From the NCBI GenBank assembly GCA_030386875.1, contig CM059576.1, positions 66,587,581-66,651,580 of the forward strand: 64,000 nucleotides of DNA, in the 5' to 3' direction. The stretch's first letter is position 1. Each line of letters begins with the position of its first letter. Position numbers and translations under genes: made by a program. This DNA comes from Morinoia aosen (lineage: Eukaryota; Arthropoda; Malacostraca; Amphipoda; Talitridae). The notes under the pieces are model-generated. The model saw nothing but the letters and a program-made list of their open reading frames with translations. It searched no databases and had not been told where the DNA came from. Shown one piece after another: positions 21,900 to 34,532 of the stretch.

Positions 21900-24800
21900 T
21901 TTTTATACGATGAAAAAACATTAAAGTTCCGTAGATTTTGTTGCAAGTAGTCTGCAGGGCCTGCAGCATTTCGGTATGAACTTCCCAACTATCAGAAATT
22001 TTAATTTTCCTGAAATTTCTGTTAGAAATTTAGCAACTATTTCATTTTACGTTTGCTAAACGAGTCGTATATTCATCTTACTTATTTCTGTCGACAACAA
22101 TGAGCACCACAGCCGTCAGTTCAATGCAGCAGAACGAACGTTCTTTCCATAATTAGGAGTATTTCTTCATCTTTATTTTGTTATTTCTTTTTCTTTTCTG
22201 TATTAATATTTAAAGTCCGCATGACAAATATACCATGAAATACATTTTGTGTGTACACCAATAAACAGGTTTATTGATGTGAGGGTTGTGCAAAGTTTAT
22301 AGTGAATTAAATTTTGGCTAACGTTGTCTCGCTATTTCAAAACCAATCTCGAAGATGTTCTCAATCGATTTTCGGCTGAGCTGGGGGGAAGGGGACAATT
22401 TAAGCATTGCATTTAGACTTTTTATTTTTTATTTTTTTCCGTGCGTTTAGCGCACACTAGCACTTAAATTTCAAATCGTGAAAAACTCTAAATTTCTGTA
22501 ATTAAATTTATCACTTTGGATCAAAGCCTAATCTACCTATATGTGCCAAATTTTGTGAATATTCTCCACTCAGATGTGATATCCGGCCTCAGTGTTACTC
22601 CATTTTATCCCACGTACACATGTCCGTATAATGCTGAAGAGTTGTGTTGCTTCTTGACTATAACCTGACTTTTCTTAAAAAATTTCTGTGAAGAAATTAA
22701 AAACCAGTTCATTTTTATGTTTTTCGAAGTCTTCTTTTCCTTTTAGTTATTTTTTTTTGCGAAAACTTTCTTAGGATTACAGTAAGCTCAACTGTCATTT
22801 TCTGTGTAGTAGATGGTAGGTTGCCTTTATCTTTTATTTTATATACGTATTTTTTTTCCTAATATTTCATTTTCAATAAGAGTATTCTATAAGTATTCTA
22901 TCAGTATTGCAAAAGCAATACTGACGAATTCTGGGCTTACACTGAAAATGTTCAGATAAACCTAGATTGAACAAGAAAAAAAAACAGATTCGTTAAAAAT
23001 AAACGTAGAAGTGTAGTTATAATAATAAAACAGTAAAAGTTAACATACGTCAGTAGAAACAATGATGGTATTGATGATTTTATTCCTGTAATTCCTCCTA
23101 ATTCTCTTCTGCAGCCCAAATTTCAATATTAAGTCGACTTTTCTGTTGTGCAAGGCGCTTTTCATTACGCTGGTGACATACTCTGTTGATGACATCTCGT
23201 ACCAATTTCGGCGTAGGCTTCCAACCGTAAAAGGTTTTTCATTTTTTCCGTTAACCATTCTGTTTTGAAAGACTGCATTTACCACTTTTTAGACATCGTT
23301 TTGGAGGGCTAGCCATTTTTGAATACCAGTGCGGCAAAAATATGAAAATTTAAATGTTTAAAATAATTAATTTTCGGGCATTCATTTAAAAGAATGCACA
23401 ACCAGTTTTACGATCATAATGCGCGTCACCTCACTGCAACGTGCCAAGCAAATCGAAGCAACAGAAGTGGAACGCCGGCTATCCCTGGCTTGGCTGGGCT
23501 TGCAAGTTCGTAGTTAGTAAGATACTCGTTCGTTACGCGTTTTTAAGGTCGAGAAACAGATTGAACACGTTCTACCCCCATCCGATAGGCGTGGTTTTGA
23601 ATCAGAAATTTATTTGCATACTGTTTTGACACAAGAATTCTTAACTGCATTATTAAATTTACTTCAGTTAATGTTGAATTTACTGTCTAACTTGAAAAAA
23701 AAACATATTTAGCAATAGATCTAAAATTAATTAAACCTAGCAACCCAGGAGGGATAGAAAAAAACAAGATCTCGGTGGAAAAACCCAGGAGGGGGAGCCT
23801 AGCGTGGCGATTTCTGTCTCTTGGGAAGGAGCGTTGTGTTGAGCGGCAATGTAAAAGCAAGTCGATGTGCACTGACGCTCAATCCTCTCGTGTGAGGAGC
23901 TATAGCAAGTTCACCGTCGCTCCACACCGTAGGGGTAAAATGAGCTTTAGAATGCCAATTTGATTGCATTTCTGCGTGCACCTTCTATTAGACGTGTTCG
24001 TTGTGCTGTGTTTTTTATAATTTTTTTGCCAACTATTGCCCACTTCTTGAATATCACTGAGGGCGTTATTTTGGTTTGTTCGGTCAAGTGTTTCGTGTAT
24101 TTTCGTTTTTTCAAACTTAAAGCAAACATTTATATTTCACAGCTCGTGGTTGATTTGAACCTTTGTCGTGGGCCTTAGAATACCTTTTATGTTACGACTA
24201 AGTATACATGAGTAATTTTTTATTGAGGAATTCCCTATAACCCAAAACATTACCTTCTATGTTTTCAACAGACATTCATTTTTGTTTAGAGTTCTTTTTG
24301 ATGGTGAACTGTTGTGTAAGCCTTGCGCGACGGCCGCTCTTCCTCGTGTCAGACTACTGGGAATCTTTTGGGCCAGCCTTATTTTGGTAGGAATTTTAAA
24401 ACAAAATTTGTTGTTATAAATCATGTTTGCCGAGTTAGAAGGTGCTTTGTATTGACATGTACGCAGGAAAAATAAGTTTCAAATTTTTACGTATCGATTT
24501 CTTGTATTCGAGGCCAAACAATTTATTTCCCTCCATTATACCTTCAACAAAATTAACTACTGCTGCAGCAGCCTGAGCTTTTGTGTGAATGTAAGAGGAG
24601 ACTGTTCGGCCTGGCATTATTTAGTAGTGTTGACGGTATTGATGAGCTTCCAGTTCTAGTGTGTAGAGGAAGATATCCGAGGGAATAGATTTCAATTTCA
24701 TATGTCAATCAAGTACTCAACCCCTAACGCAGCTGATGTCTACTTCACACGGTGTGTCTTTTACTTTAACCTCTTTACGTTAAGCATCATTCAAAATTGA

Positions 24801-24944
24801 AATTGGTTGTGATGAATTTCGTTGTATAACTTCTGCGGAAATAAACCTTCGAACTCTTGCTGTTTCAACACATCAACGTTTCCTTGCCGTTTTACAAGTA
24901 GAATATTTTACATTTCTGTATGTTTTCTAATTTGTAGCTCCCTC
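21900..24944. other. No gene seen
   Basis: About 3 kb of AT-rich sequence. The small open frames at 23.0-24.6 kb overlap each other on both strands and show no known domain. A stretch at 23,850-23,860 resembles the inverted end of the 20.2-kb region (see findings). Confidence 0.35.
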
Positions 24945-25330
24945 AGGGGGATACAACTATTGTATCTATGGGAATTAGTGCTCCCAGGGGAAAAATGTGA
25001 GGGCCTGAGCTGAGAGTCAGGTAGGCCTACTTTTTGTTGAAATAAAATGTTTTTTGTTTAAATAAAATGTTTTTTGTTATGTTAAGGACCACCTTTTTTC
25101 GGTTCACTACTGTCCTGTTTTTCAGAACCTCTCACTTTCTTCTTCAACTTTTATCTTATTTCATGAACTTCTTTCCCATCTTACTGTTTCTATGCCTTTT
25201 CTGTATAGATTCCTCATTTTCTTATCTCCATACCAAATGGTGCTTTCCTCCTTCCTCTCTTCGATACGCTCTATTTTTGCAGCGGTTAGGGAGGCTTAAA
25301 CTAACTTATAATCTAATCTAATCTAATCTA
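24945..25330 (+). repeat. Longest zinc-finger 3'-end unit copy
   Basis: This is the best-preserved and longest unit. It reads ATACAACTATTGTATCTATG, then AGTGCTCCCAGGGG, GGGCCTGAGCTGAGAGTCAG, a duplicated AAATAAAATGTTTTTTGTT, TACTGTCCTGTTTTTCAGAA and GGTGCTTTCCTCC. It ends in a (TCTAA)4-like tail. The simple-repeat tail hints that it moved by retrotransposition. Confidence 0.6.
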
Positions 25331-27364
25331 ATTTGTAGCTAGAGATGCACTTTTACCGCTATGTCCTCTGTTAATTTAGCTACTTTTCCAGATAATAAAA
25401 TAGGAGCTGCTGTTTCTCCTTAATTTAGATATAACGCTTTTTGTATTAAGATTTTTCTGAAAAATTGTGTTGAACTTATTGTGCCAACTTTCAGGAATTG
25501 CGCCGTTTTATGTTTCTTATTAAAAAATTAGGGTGTGGTACCAGGGAGGTTTCTTTTTATACATCGAAAGGTAATGTCAGCATGTTCAACTGTTTCTGTA
25601 TTTTTACCGAGAATGTAAATTTTCATACCTATAATACCGACTGGTCTTGGTCTTCAGATCAATTTGTTATCTCTCGGTCAAATATGCGCAAATAAATTCG
25701 GAGGAATATGACCGGATTAGGTCGCTTAAACTAGAATGTAAGGCTGAATGTAACTTTAAAGAGATTTGATCTGTTTTTAACTGCTTTTCATTAATAAAAA
25801 TTAGTACTTCCAAGTAGAATATCGCCCCTCGCTTGCGAGTAAACAACTGAGTAGCTACAAAAAAAGAACGCTTCAGAAAATCAATTGCACTGCGTATTTC
25901 GCAGCTTAAAACACAATAAATCCTGAGGAGGGTTCTGAGAAAAAACTTCCCGCGGAGGGACGTAAGTCACGGTAGAGGAAACAAGGCAGGGTCATTTCTA
26001 TGGGAGGGAGAAAATACACCTCTTGTTCGGCTAGCCAATAGATGCAGTATGTTCCCAGATGCAGTATGAACGCATCTTTTGGTTGGTTGCCATGACGTCA
26101 GCAAGGCCACGCGGTCGACGATAAAAGAGTGGTTTGAAGGTGACCTTACCTTGTTTCTTCTACCCAGACGTCAGTCCATGAACAAAGATGAGTTGCGAGA
26201 AGCTCCTGTGGACATAAAATACTGCAATAATCTATTACATTCACCAAACTCTATGCATCTACAATTTATTCTTGTCCTCCCGAAGAAAGAATGCATTTAT
26301 CATGCTAATGCCGTATATATGTTCATTTAAATTACAATAGGGGATCATTTAATAGTTTTTGTGATAATTTCGATGCTCACAGTTCCATATCATTACAGAA
26401 ACAAAGAATAGAAGTAATTATTCCACGTGTTTGACGCGTTTCATTAACCTTCGATAATAGCTCGACACGCACGACCTCCAGTTGTCCAAAACGAATGCCA
26501 TTATTCATTGCAGCTTACCATGAGAATGCAAAGCTTTCCCTAGCTTGCGCCCATCAAAAGCGCCTACATTCCGTCAAACTTTCCTGTAAATTTATTGCTT
26601 AGTTTTAGTGTATGTGAGGTGATTCTTTCTCGATAATAAATTTATATTACCGAGATACAAAAATACATTTTTCAGTATTGTTAACGGAAAGGATATAAAG
26701 AAAGTGAAACATTCCATTTTCAATAAAAATAACACGATATCGATGATTTTTCAATGTTCTCAACACAGAAACATTTTTTTGCATCTCAGCAGCCATGTTA
26801 AATATCGAAAAAACGGTTAAGGGAAAGATGTAACATGTTCCCTTTGTTGATTTATTATGGGTTTGATAACGCATATAAATTCAGGTAAAAATATATACCT
26901 GCTGACTAGCACTTGGATGAACGAACTTTAACATAAGGTTAGGACCGTTTTGCTCAACAACCGGATGGCCTGGTAAACACAAGAAACAGAATAACACACG
27001 GCTCTGATTATTAGCTCAAAAGAAACTGATATTTATGACACTCGATACTGAAGAAAAAAGGCAAAATGTAGTAGATCCACAAGTAGCGCAGATTAATAAA
27101 AATGCGCACGAGTGTGTGCTTTACTGTAGTTATTATATTCTCATACCAAATTTGAGATCAGAATGCAACTTGCGTTACTCAAACAAAAGTTATGATGAAA
27201 AGACAGTGCTTGCAGTGAATATGTCGACCGGAACTCTGCATTTCCCATGCAGTTTGCAACAACAACGTGTGTCTCATGGACTAAAAAACTTTTGCAAGTT
27301 TGGCATTGAAATTGAGAACAGTTTGTGTAGGCAATAACGAGAAAAGCAATACTTATGCACATAG
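25331..27364. other. No gene seen
   Basis: Two kilobases with short chance open frames (for example 26,079-26,330 and 27,035-27,337) that show no domain and no supported splice sites. Confidence 0.35.
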
Positions 27365-28150
27365 AAAGAAAGAAGAAAAGAAAAAACTTTATTTCCAATA
27401 GAGATTGTACAATATTACAATCATTGGTTTTTAAATATCTTAAAATTAATACACTTAGATGATACACACACACGAGTATTGAAAAACTCGTGTCACTAGT
27501 CGAAAATAAATGATTGAGGGCAATGTACTCCTAATCTTGCTTAATCTACATTTGACAATACATGTAATGATAATTATAAGAGATAACGCAAATTCATGGA
27601 CGATGCATTTTCATTGTGGGGTGAAAAAACTTTTGACAGTTTACATGTACATGACATAAAACTTCGCAATTATTGATGCCAGGAAATAATATATGAATCG
27701 CTTGTTTCGGCAAATGTTCAAAAGTGTCATTTTAAGGAAGCATGAAAAAAAAATATATATATATAAATACAAATCCATATACATATATATACGTACATAC
27801 ATACATACATACATACATACACACACACATACAGATATATATATATATATATATATGTACGCATAAGCATGAGGACCAAGAAGATTATAAGTTTTGTATT
27901 TCTAATTCAACAATTTCAACATAACGGTCGTTAGTTAATAAGCATTTTATTTAAATATAAATGGATGATCGTACAACAAATGTATAGTTGGTACATGAAT
28001 GCTTTGCAATAATAAAGAGATGACGAGTTAGGTAATGTTACAAGTTGAGAGTGAACAGAAAATGACCATTATCTCTAGTAAAATGCTAGTTGTCAGTTTA
28101 GTACACACATATGTGCACACATACATGTAAATATATACACATATATGTAC
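27365..28150 (-). repeat. LINE family B 3' tail, tandem copy 1
   Basis: Read on the minus strand this is the terminal part of the family B tail: TTACAAGTTGAGAGTGAACA (plus-strand view), an ATAAATGGATGATCGTAC block, a TA/CA-rich microsatellite, CCTCAATCATT, and a 3' end at TTGGAAATAAA with a poly-T/C run. The AATAAA can serve as the polyadenylation signal. It is followed at once by a near-identical copy. Confidence 0.75.
27740..27860. repeat. TA / CATA / CA microsatellite
   Basis: A compound simple repeat made of (TA)n, (CATA)n and (CA)n runs inside the LINE tail. The equivalent stretch in the next copy lies at about 28,540-28,650. Confidence 0.9.
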
Positions 28151-28154
28151 ACAT

Positions 28155-29060
28155 AAAAAAGAAAAAAAAATGGTTTATTTCCAATAGAGATGGTACAAAA
28201 GTACCATCATTGGTTTTTAAAATATCTTAAAATTAATACACTTAGATGATACACACACACGAGTATTGAAAAACTCGTGTCACTAGTCAAAAGAAATGAT
28301 TGAGGGCAATGAACTCCTAATCTAGCTTAATCCACATCTGATAATACATGTAATGAAAATTGTAAGAGATAACACAATTTCATGGACGATGCATTTTCAT
28401 TGTGGGGTGAAAACACTTTTGACAGTTTACATGTACATGACATAAGACTTCGCAATTCTTGACGCCAGGAAATAATATATGAAATCGCTTGTTTCGGTCA
28501 ATGTTTACAAATGTCATTTTGAGGAAGCATAAAAAAAAGAAAAATATATATAAATATATACCCACATACACACATATGTACATATACGTATGCATGTGTG
28601 TATATATCCATACACACACTCACACACATACACACACACACATATATATACACGCGTTTTACGGCCATGTGTGTGCCTAGGTTACGAAAAACACCGGTTT
28701 CGTTAACATGGACACACACGTGTGTACATATAAGCAAGAGGACCAAGAAGATTATAGGTTTTGCATTTCTGATTCAACAATTTTAACATAACGGTCATTA
28801 GTTAACAAGCATTTTATTAAATATAAATGGATGATCGCACAACAAATGTATAGTTTTTACATGAATGCTTTACAATACTAAAGATATGACGAGTTAGGTA
28901 ATGTTACAAGTTGAGAGTGCACTGAAAAAAAGACCATTATCTCTAGTAAAATGCTAGTTGTCAGTCTAGTACACACATATATGCACGTATACATGTAAAT
29001 ATTTACACATACACATGCACACATATACCCACGCACATATTTACACCTGACTCGTAAGCA
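28155..29060 (-). repeat. LINE family B 3' tail, tandem copy 2
   Basis: It repeats copy 1 almost base for base from the TTTATTTCCAATAGAGAT end through GACGAGTTAGGTAATGTTAC. It differs mainly in the microsatellite and in small gaps. The closeness and head-to-tail order fit a local duplication better than two separate insertions. Confidence 0.75.
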
Positions 29061-29799
29061 TACGCAAATGCATTTCTAAAGGGAGATAGCATGGCTCCAA
29101 ATACAAACAAGAGATATATGTCATTGAAAATTCATGCTCGTCAATTTTCAAATTAATTGCTGTTTATGTCCAGACAACGCTGGCAACGCGCAGCACGGGA
29201 TTCGCAAATGTCACGAAACAGGTCATTACGGATATTGCGACTCTGTCCCTCAATATTCAATTTCAAATAATTTCAGAACTGCAAGAACATTTCCAGGGAA
29301 ACTTTTCCTCTTTTACAAGCTAAGTCGATTTCCAGCCATGATGTGATGAATTGAATACACCTGCAGTTTATAACAGGCAGCATGTTAGTGACAATTGAAG
29401 TGTGAGTACAGTATTTTGAGACACCCTTTATTTTCAGTTCATTTAATCCAGGTGACAGAGTATAAATTACTTGTCGCACTTTCTACTCACTAGATAAGGT
29501 TCATAAAGTCCAATTGGAAAAGTATAAATTAAACGTCTGAAGTTATTGCAAAATTGTTAATCTTGCTACTTTCATTTACACTATAAATACTATCAACTTG
29601 TCCAGTCACTTCCTTTCATTATTGTCAAGCACTCATGTTAGAATTGTCATACAATTTGTTGAGCGATTTAATGGCGTTTTTTTGAGGCAGTTAAGTTAGA
29701 TCTATTTTGCTGTCTTCGCCCGGAAAAATGTTTTTGAATTTCTGCTCTATCAACCCTGTAGTTCTGAGTATAAATTATCTATCAACACTTTCAATATTA
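29061..29799. other. No gene seen
   Basis: AT-rich sequence between oppositely oriented LINE-tail copies; no frame or repeat is supported. Confidence 0.35.
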
Positions 29800-30600
29800 T
29801 TCGCTGATGTCACAAAAGCCAAAGCTCATACGTCAATGTACGTGGAGACTTTCAAAAGCATATTAAATTTAAAGTTCAATAGTACTTTGTGTAATGTAGT
29901 TACTTTGTGGGACCCAAGTGTTTTATTTTCGAATTCAAGTCCTAAAATGTTTTTGTTAGCTTTGTGTGGCAATATCTTGTTTCTTAAGCTCGTGAGTATA
30001 TTATGATGCCATTATTTAGATAGTTAATTTTATGTATTATTCCAATTGTATCGCAAATATTTGGCTTAGCGAGGTACAATATTTTTTTCATGCTTCTGAC
30101 TCCGGAGAACTCGTTTGTGCCAGTATTATTAGCGTTAGAAATGTCGTAAATTTATTCAGTAGTGACATTATTTATTTTCACTGAGATCATTAATTGGCAT
30201 ACTAGTTGACACGGAGGAGTGACAAGATTGTTCCGAATATCGACCTCATAGTCTAAGACGCAAAATTAATTAAACCTACCCATTTTTCTTTCATCTTTGC
30301 TTCCTGACTTCACAAGTTCCTAAGCTTGTATTTCAATGTAAGTGGGCATGCATCGTCACTAGAATTATTTTTTTAGATTTGTCAATACATGCATTATCAA
30401 ACCTAGAAAACACAACAGAGGGAATGCACTACTCCATGCATTACTCTCAATCATTGGTTTCAATTATTGGCATGGGTAGTGTGATATCCATGTGTATATC
30501 AACTAAAAATCTTTTTATCGAGCCATTTTAATAGCCAATGATTATTTTTTCCATCATCCCTATTATAAAAAAGTATTTTCATTTTCTCTTTTTCGCTTTT
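29800..30600 (+). repeat. LINE family B 3' tail, long form
   Basis: It is collinear with 49,890-50,860. Shared blocks in order: CTGATGTCA with AAAGCTCATACGTCAATG; AAATGTTTTTGTTAG with TTGTGTGG; GAGTATATTATGA; TTACTCCAATTG-like; TTCATGCTT with TGACTC; and CTCAATCATTGGTTTC. About 600 bases here (29,900-30,450) are missing from the 27-29 kb copies, so there are long and short forms of the tail. Confidence 0.65.
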
Positions 30601-31700
30601 ATTTCCTGTAAGTTTACTTCTCGTGAAAGTTTATAGAGATTTAAAGTTTGTCGTGATTTAAGCTGTTTTTTTCTACTTGTGCTTTGTACTATGAAAATAA
30701 TTCAATTTCTCTGGCAATTAATTTCTCGGGCAAAATTAACGCTACGGTTTTTCGTACTACCGTATAACCCAGTTTGTGTCACACACAAATTTCTAATGAA
30801 CATTGAAGCTTACATGCAAAAACGCACTTATAGATTGTACTGAAAAACTAAAATAATTCTAATTCATCAGGAAAGAGCCGATGTTCATTTATTTAGAAAC
30901 TCATTAATGGTGAACTTGTAATATACAACTCCGTTTTAAAATGCGGTGCTTGACACATTTTCAGGCACAACAAAAAATTTGAATTGAGAACCTTGTGGAA
31001 ACACTCGTTTGAACATATAAGGCAACGAAATACCCAAGAATAGAAGTATTATCAATTTCATTCGTGAAATATTGATATGAAATTTTAAAGTCGAAGGGTT
31101 AACTGTTATATTTAGGTTGTGTGAACACAATAATGGATTAATTGCAATGTTTTTGAACATATTGCGAAACCAAATCTCCACAAATGCTATGTTTTTTTCA
31201 AATTTAAATTGCAGTTTTACCAGAGATGAAAGTATGCTCGGCCTAAGTATTTATTTTGAATAAATATGACAGCCAAATTTTAATTTCGGTTGTTAAATTT
31301 ATTCTCAGATCATTACACGCATAGAAATTCATTCAAATAGACCCCTGCTAACAGTGAAAAATATGATATCGTTGCATGTAAAAAGTACAAAAATATTTGC
31401 ATGAAATACAAATTCCAACCAGGAAAAAAATTGAAAAACTCATTCGTAACGCGTTTGATCGGAATGATGCGTCACATACGGGCTGAGCTCTGTGACTGTG
31501 GCTCGGATTCCACGAAAAGTTAATTGCTAAGTTGCGGTGCTTTGTGGCGATTGGTTAACCAAAAAGAGCTCTGTGATTCTTGTGTAGCCCAGTGACACCA
31601 GCGAAAATTTTTTCTGTTGTTCAGTGTTATTGAGTGGGAACTTTTGAATAAGATAATAAGCATCAACAATAGTGAATTAAATACCCCTGTGCCCTGAAAA
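30601..31700. other. No gene seen; leader of the 31.7-kb frame
   Basis: AT-rich sequence. From about 31,440 the base composition becomes more balanced, and it may be the 5' leader of the open frame that starts at 31,708. GAGCTCTGTGA occurs twice in it (about 31,486 and 31,566). Confidence 0.3.
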
Positions 31701-31707
31701 GCACACA

Positions 31708-32160
31708 ATGGGGAAGCCTGACAGCCTGAACAAAAAGGCCAGTCATCCTGTTAAAGGAAGAAAATCAAGCACTCAAACTCTCAACAAGATCCGCGCCTCA
31801 CCCTCCCCGGCAAGCCGGAACAAAAGGCGTCAACGCTCTCCTGTTGAATCAAGTGGACCTACCAAAAAGACTGCTGTTATGACAACTGATTGTGCAAATG
31901 AAATGCCAGCGGAAGATTTTGACGGATCTTTAGACATGAGTGGAATCATCGCTGATGAAGACCCCGAGATAAGGAAAACTCCTTCCAACCTATCAAATCT
32001 ACAAGTTAAAAAATCTACAGAGAAACTAGCAACAAAAGAAGCAGCTCCAAAATCAGCTCGTGTGGACTTAAACACTCCAGAGCACATCCAAAATCTAGCT
32101 CCAAACATTTGCCAAGTTCACATCACGCTGGAGTCGGAGGTTCACCAAGTTTTATTTTAA
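31708..32160 (+). CDS. 150-residue Lys/Ser-rich protein, unknown
   Basis: The frame starts in a good context (CACAATGG), has balanced codon use and is less AT-rich than its flanks. The first ~55 residues are basic (GRKSSTQ, RNKRRQRSPVESS) and look like a nuclear-localisation type region. An acidic stretch follows (EDFDGSLDMSGIIADEDPE, residues ~72-90), then a Lys-rich tail. No known domain is visible and the protein is predicted to be disordered. It could be a first exon of a host gene or the N-terminus of a retrotransposon ORF1; no second exon or RT follows. I cannot assign a function. Confidence 0.4.
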   Translation: MGKPDSLNKKASHPVKGRKSSTQTLNKIRASPSPASRNKRRQRSPVESSGPTKKTAVMTTDCANEMPAEDFDGSLDMSGIIADEDPEIRKTPSNLSNLQVKKSTEKLATKEAAPKSARVDLNTPEHIQNLAPNICQVHITLESEVHQVLF

Positions 32161-32524
32161 CTCGATGGCTGCGATGGGTTAAACTGAATTTCAGTATTTA
32201 ACTGCTATTTAAATTCGAAAGTTATCAGCATCATTATATATACCAAACATTAACTGGGTCCATTATATCTTTAAAATTGTAATCGCTTGCCACCGCAGTC
32301 AGCGCGTTGAGCGCCGTGAAATATTTGGGTGAAGTGGGAGTTTTTATTCAATGTTTCCATGTGCAACGGAACTTTTTGACAACTTCAATGCTCGTTTGTA
32401 CATCATAAAAACTACTTATTTGACAAGAAATTTTCTTAGATATCTGACAAAATTTTTACGCAATTCTTTTCAGGAAAGGCCTCTATCTGTCAGTTCAATT
32501 TCTGGATATACTCGATTGATGTAG
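32161..32524. other. No gene seen
   Basis: Non-coding sequence between the 150-residue frame and the minisatellite. Confidence 0.35.
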
Positions 32525-32875
32525 AACAACACCTATTGACGCAGTAACTAGTGGCAAACAACAACACCTGCAGACGCAGTAACTAGTGGAAAACACATGC
32601 TGACACAATAACTAGTGGCAGACAACACCTGCAGACGCAGTAACTAGTGGCAGAAAACAACACCTGCTAACGTAGTAACTAGTGGCAGATAACACCTGCA
32701 GACACAGTAACTAGTGGCAGACCACACCTGCAGACGCAGTAACTAGTGGCAAACAACACCTGCAGACGCCGTTACTAGGGGCAGACAACAACACCTGCAG
32801 ACGAAGTAACTAGTGGCAGACAACACCTGCAGACGCAGTAACTAGCGGCAGACAACCACACCTGCAGACGCGTTT
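32525..32875. repeat. Minisatellite, ~33-37 bp unit, ~10 copies
   Basis: The unit contains ACACCTGCAGACGCAGTAAC followed by TAGTGGCAGACA, with small length changes (one or two extra AAC/ACA blocks). The first copies (ATTGACGC, TGACACAAT) are the most diverged; the later ones are nearly uniform. Confidence 0.9.
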
Positions 32876-33879
32876 TGCGTCTCAATATTCCGAATTTTAG
32901 ATAAAACACTACATTTACCAGGATTTGTATTCTGTTAGACCAGTTAGGCCTCGTTCCATTTTAGATTTATGGAGTACGGCAACGATTGCATGTATGAGGT
33001 GTGAGGTAAAGAAACACAATAGTTAAACTAGGAACTACTGTATTGTACGTCCGTCGGGCACGGCGGCAAGAAGAAGACGAAGAAGGAGCTCGGTCGCTCT
33101 CCACAGCAGGATTACACATGAACATAGAAAACGGGACGGAAGTAATTTAATGGGTGACTGCGACAATTATATATATGTATAAATATATATACTGAAGTTG
33201 GATCTCAACATATTCACAACTTTTAGGAATTTGATAGATGATTAAATCGTTTTAGAAATGATTCAAATGAATATTGTGTAATTACTTCTTGCAAACATGT
33301 TGACTTCTGTATGCAGTAGCGGGCAACAGCGAGAATTTGACAACACAGGCAGGACAACTGCAAAATAATAAAAATAATAATAATGAAGGCACCTACGGAT
33401 GCTTTATTTCCAATCAAGCCTGATACATATCACCTTGTACATTGGATTTTCAAATGCCATATAACTAACGCTAGGACGCCATGACGCTTTCCCCCGGTCG
33501 AGACCGGTACCCATTTCAGACACCTGGGTAGAGTGGGGTATTGTGCTTGGAATTTTTCTCCTATACCCAACAGAGAAAATCGCCACCGCCAGCGCCGAGA
33601 TTCGATCCCGGATCCCAGTAGTTTTGTATACCAAATAATACTCAACGAACCTCGAAAAACCTCAATGGCAGAAATAATCGGAAAATTTTTTAGCCATTTT
33701 TTGTCCACCTAATAAAAAAGTTTCATATTTTCTATGTCTATGAAAATATTCATTCCGGTAACTAATTTATTATCCCAATGATCTATCAGTTCCTCATTGC
33801 CTGCAGTAAGTATAGATTGTATGTAAAGACTGCGAGTTGACTAGTGCTTTTGTTGCGTGCAATGCAACTGTGTCTAGAG
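32876..33879. other. No gene seen; tRNA-like B-box segment
   Basis: Mostly non-coding. GATTCGATCCCGGATCC at about 33,598-33,614 resembles a pol III B box, and the ~200 bases around it (33,430-33,640) are GC-richer than the rest. This could be a tRNA-derived SINE relic, but no A box or tRNA fold could be confirmed. Confidence 0.25.
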
Positions 33880-34170
33880 GCCTGTTGTTGCTGCTGTTGT
33901 TGTTGGTGTTGTTGGTGTTGGTATTGTTGCTGTTATTGTTGGCATTGTTGCTGCTGCTGTTGATGTTGTTGTTGCTGGCGTTGTTGCTGTTGTTGTTGTT
34001 GGCATTGTTGCTGTTGTTGTTGCTGGCATTGTTGCTGTTGTTCTTGGTATTGTTGCCGTTGTTGTTGGTATTGGTGCTGCTGCTGTTGTTGTTGCTGTTG
34101 GTACTGTTGTTGTTAGTGTTCGTATTGTTGTTGTTGGTGTTGGTATTGTTGCTGTTGTTGGTTGTTATAT
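33880..34170. repeat. TTG/CTG trinucleotide-rich array, part 1
   Basis: An imperfect array of TTG, CTG and GTT triplets with occasional GGTATT/GGCATT spacers. It resumes at 34,533 after about 360 bases of unique sequence. Confidence 0.9.
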
Positions 34171-34532
34171 ATTAAAATGTGCATCGTTATAATGCAACCC
34201 TGGCTTTGTAAAAGTTCCGGTGGCTGAGATTTACGAGTCCAGGAAGATCTTTGTTGTAGGCCTCGCATGGCAGGCTCACAGGATGTCCTTATCGTGCTTG
34301 GGTTCGGATGGGTCGGAAGCGCCCCTACCGCCGGCGCCGGAAGACACCATTTGCACAACTACTTTGTTACGCACTAGACTTAAGAGCAAGCTCTGTGAAC
34401 TACGGAGACCAGTACAATACTAGAAGTCCTACAGTGCGTTTCCCTTCCTTCTGCCTGGTATTCGGCTAGGCGAATTGAACTTAAAGGTTCTTTTTAAATA
34501 AACCTAATGTCGTACTGAAAATAGCGACACTA
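34171..34532. other. Unique segment inside the triplet array
   Basis: This non-repetitive block splits the triplet array. It has mixed composition with a GC-rich centre. Its right end carries AATAAA followed by GCGACACTACA at the boundary with TTGGTGG, which resembles the end of a long terminal repeat plus primer site. A matching partner is not present in the window, so it could be an LTR fossil piece or plain unique DNA. Confidence 0.25.

Noticed and set aside
33430-33640. tRNA-like B box (GATTCGATCCC)
   Set aside because: No A box at the right distance and no cloverleaf could be built; at best a SINE relic.
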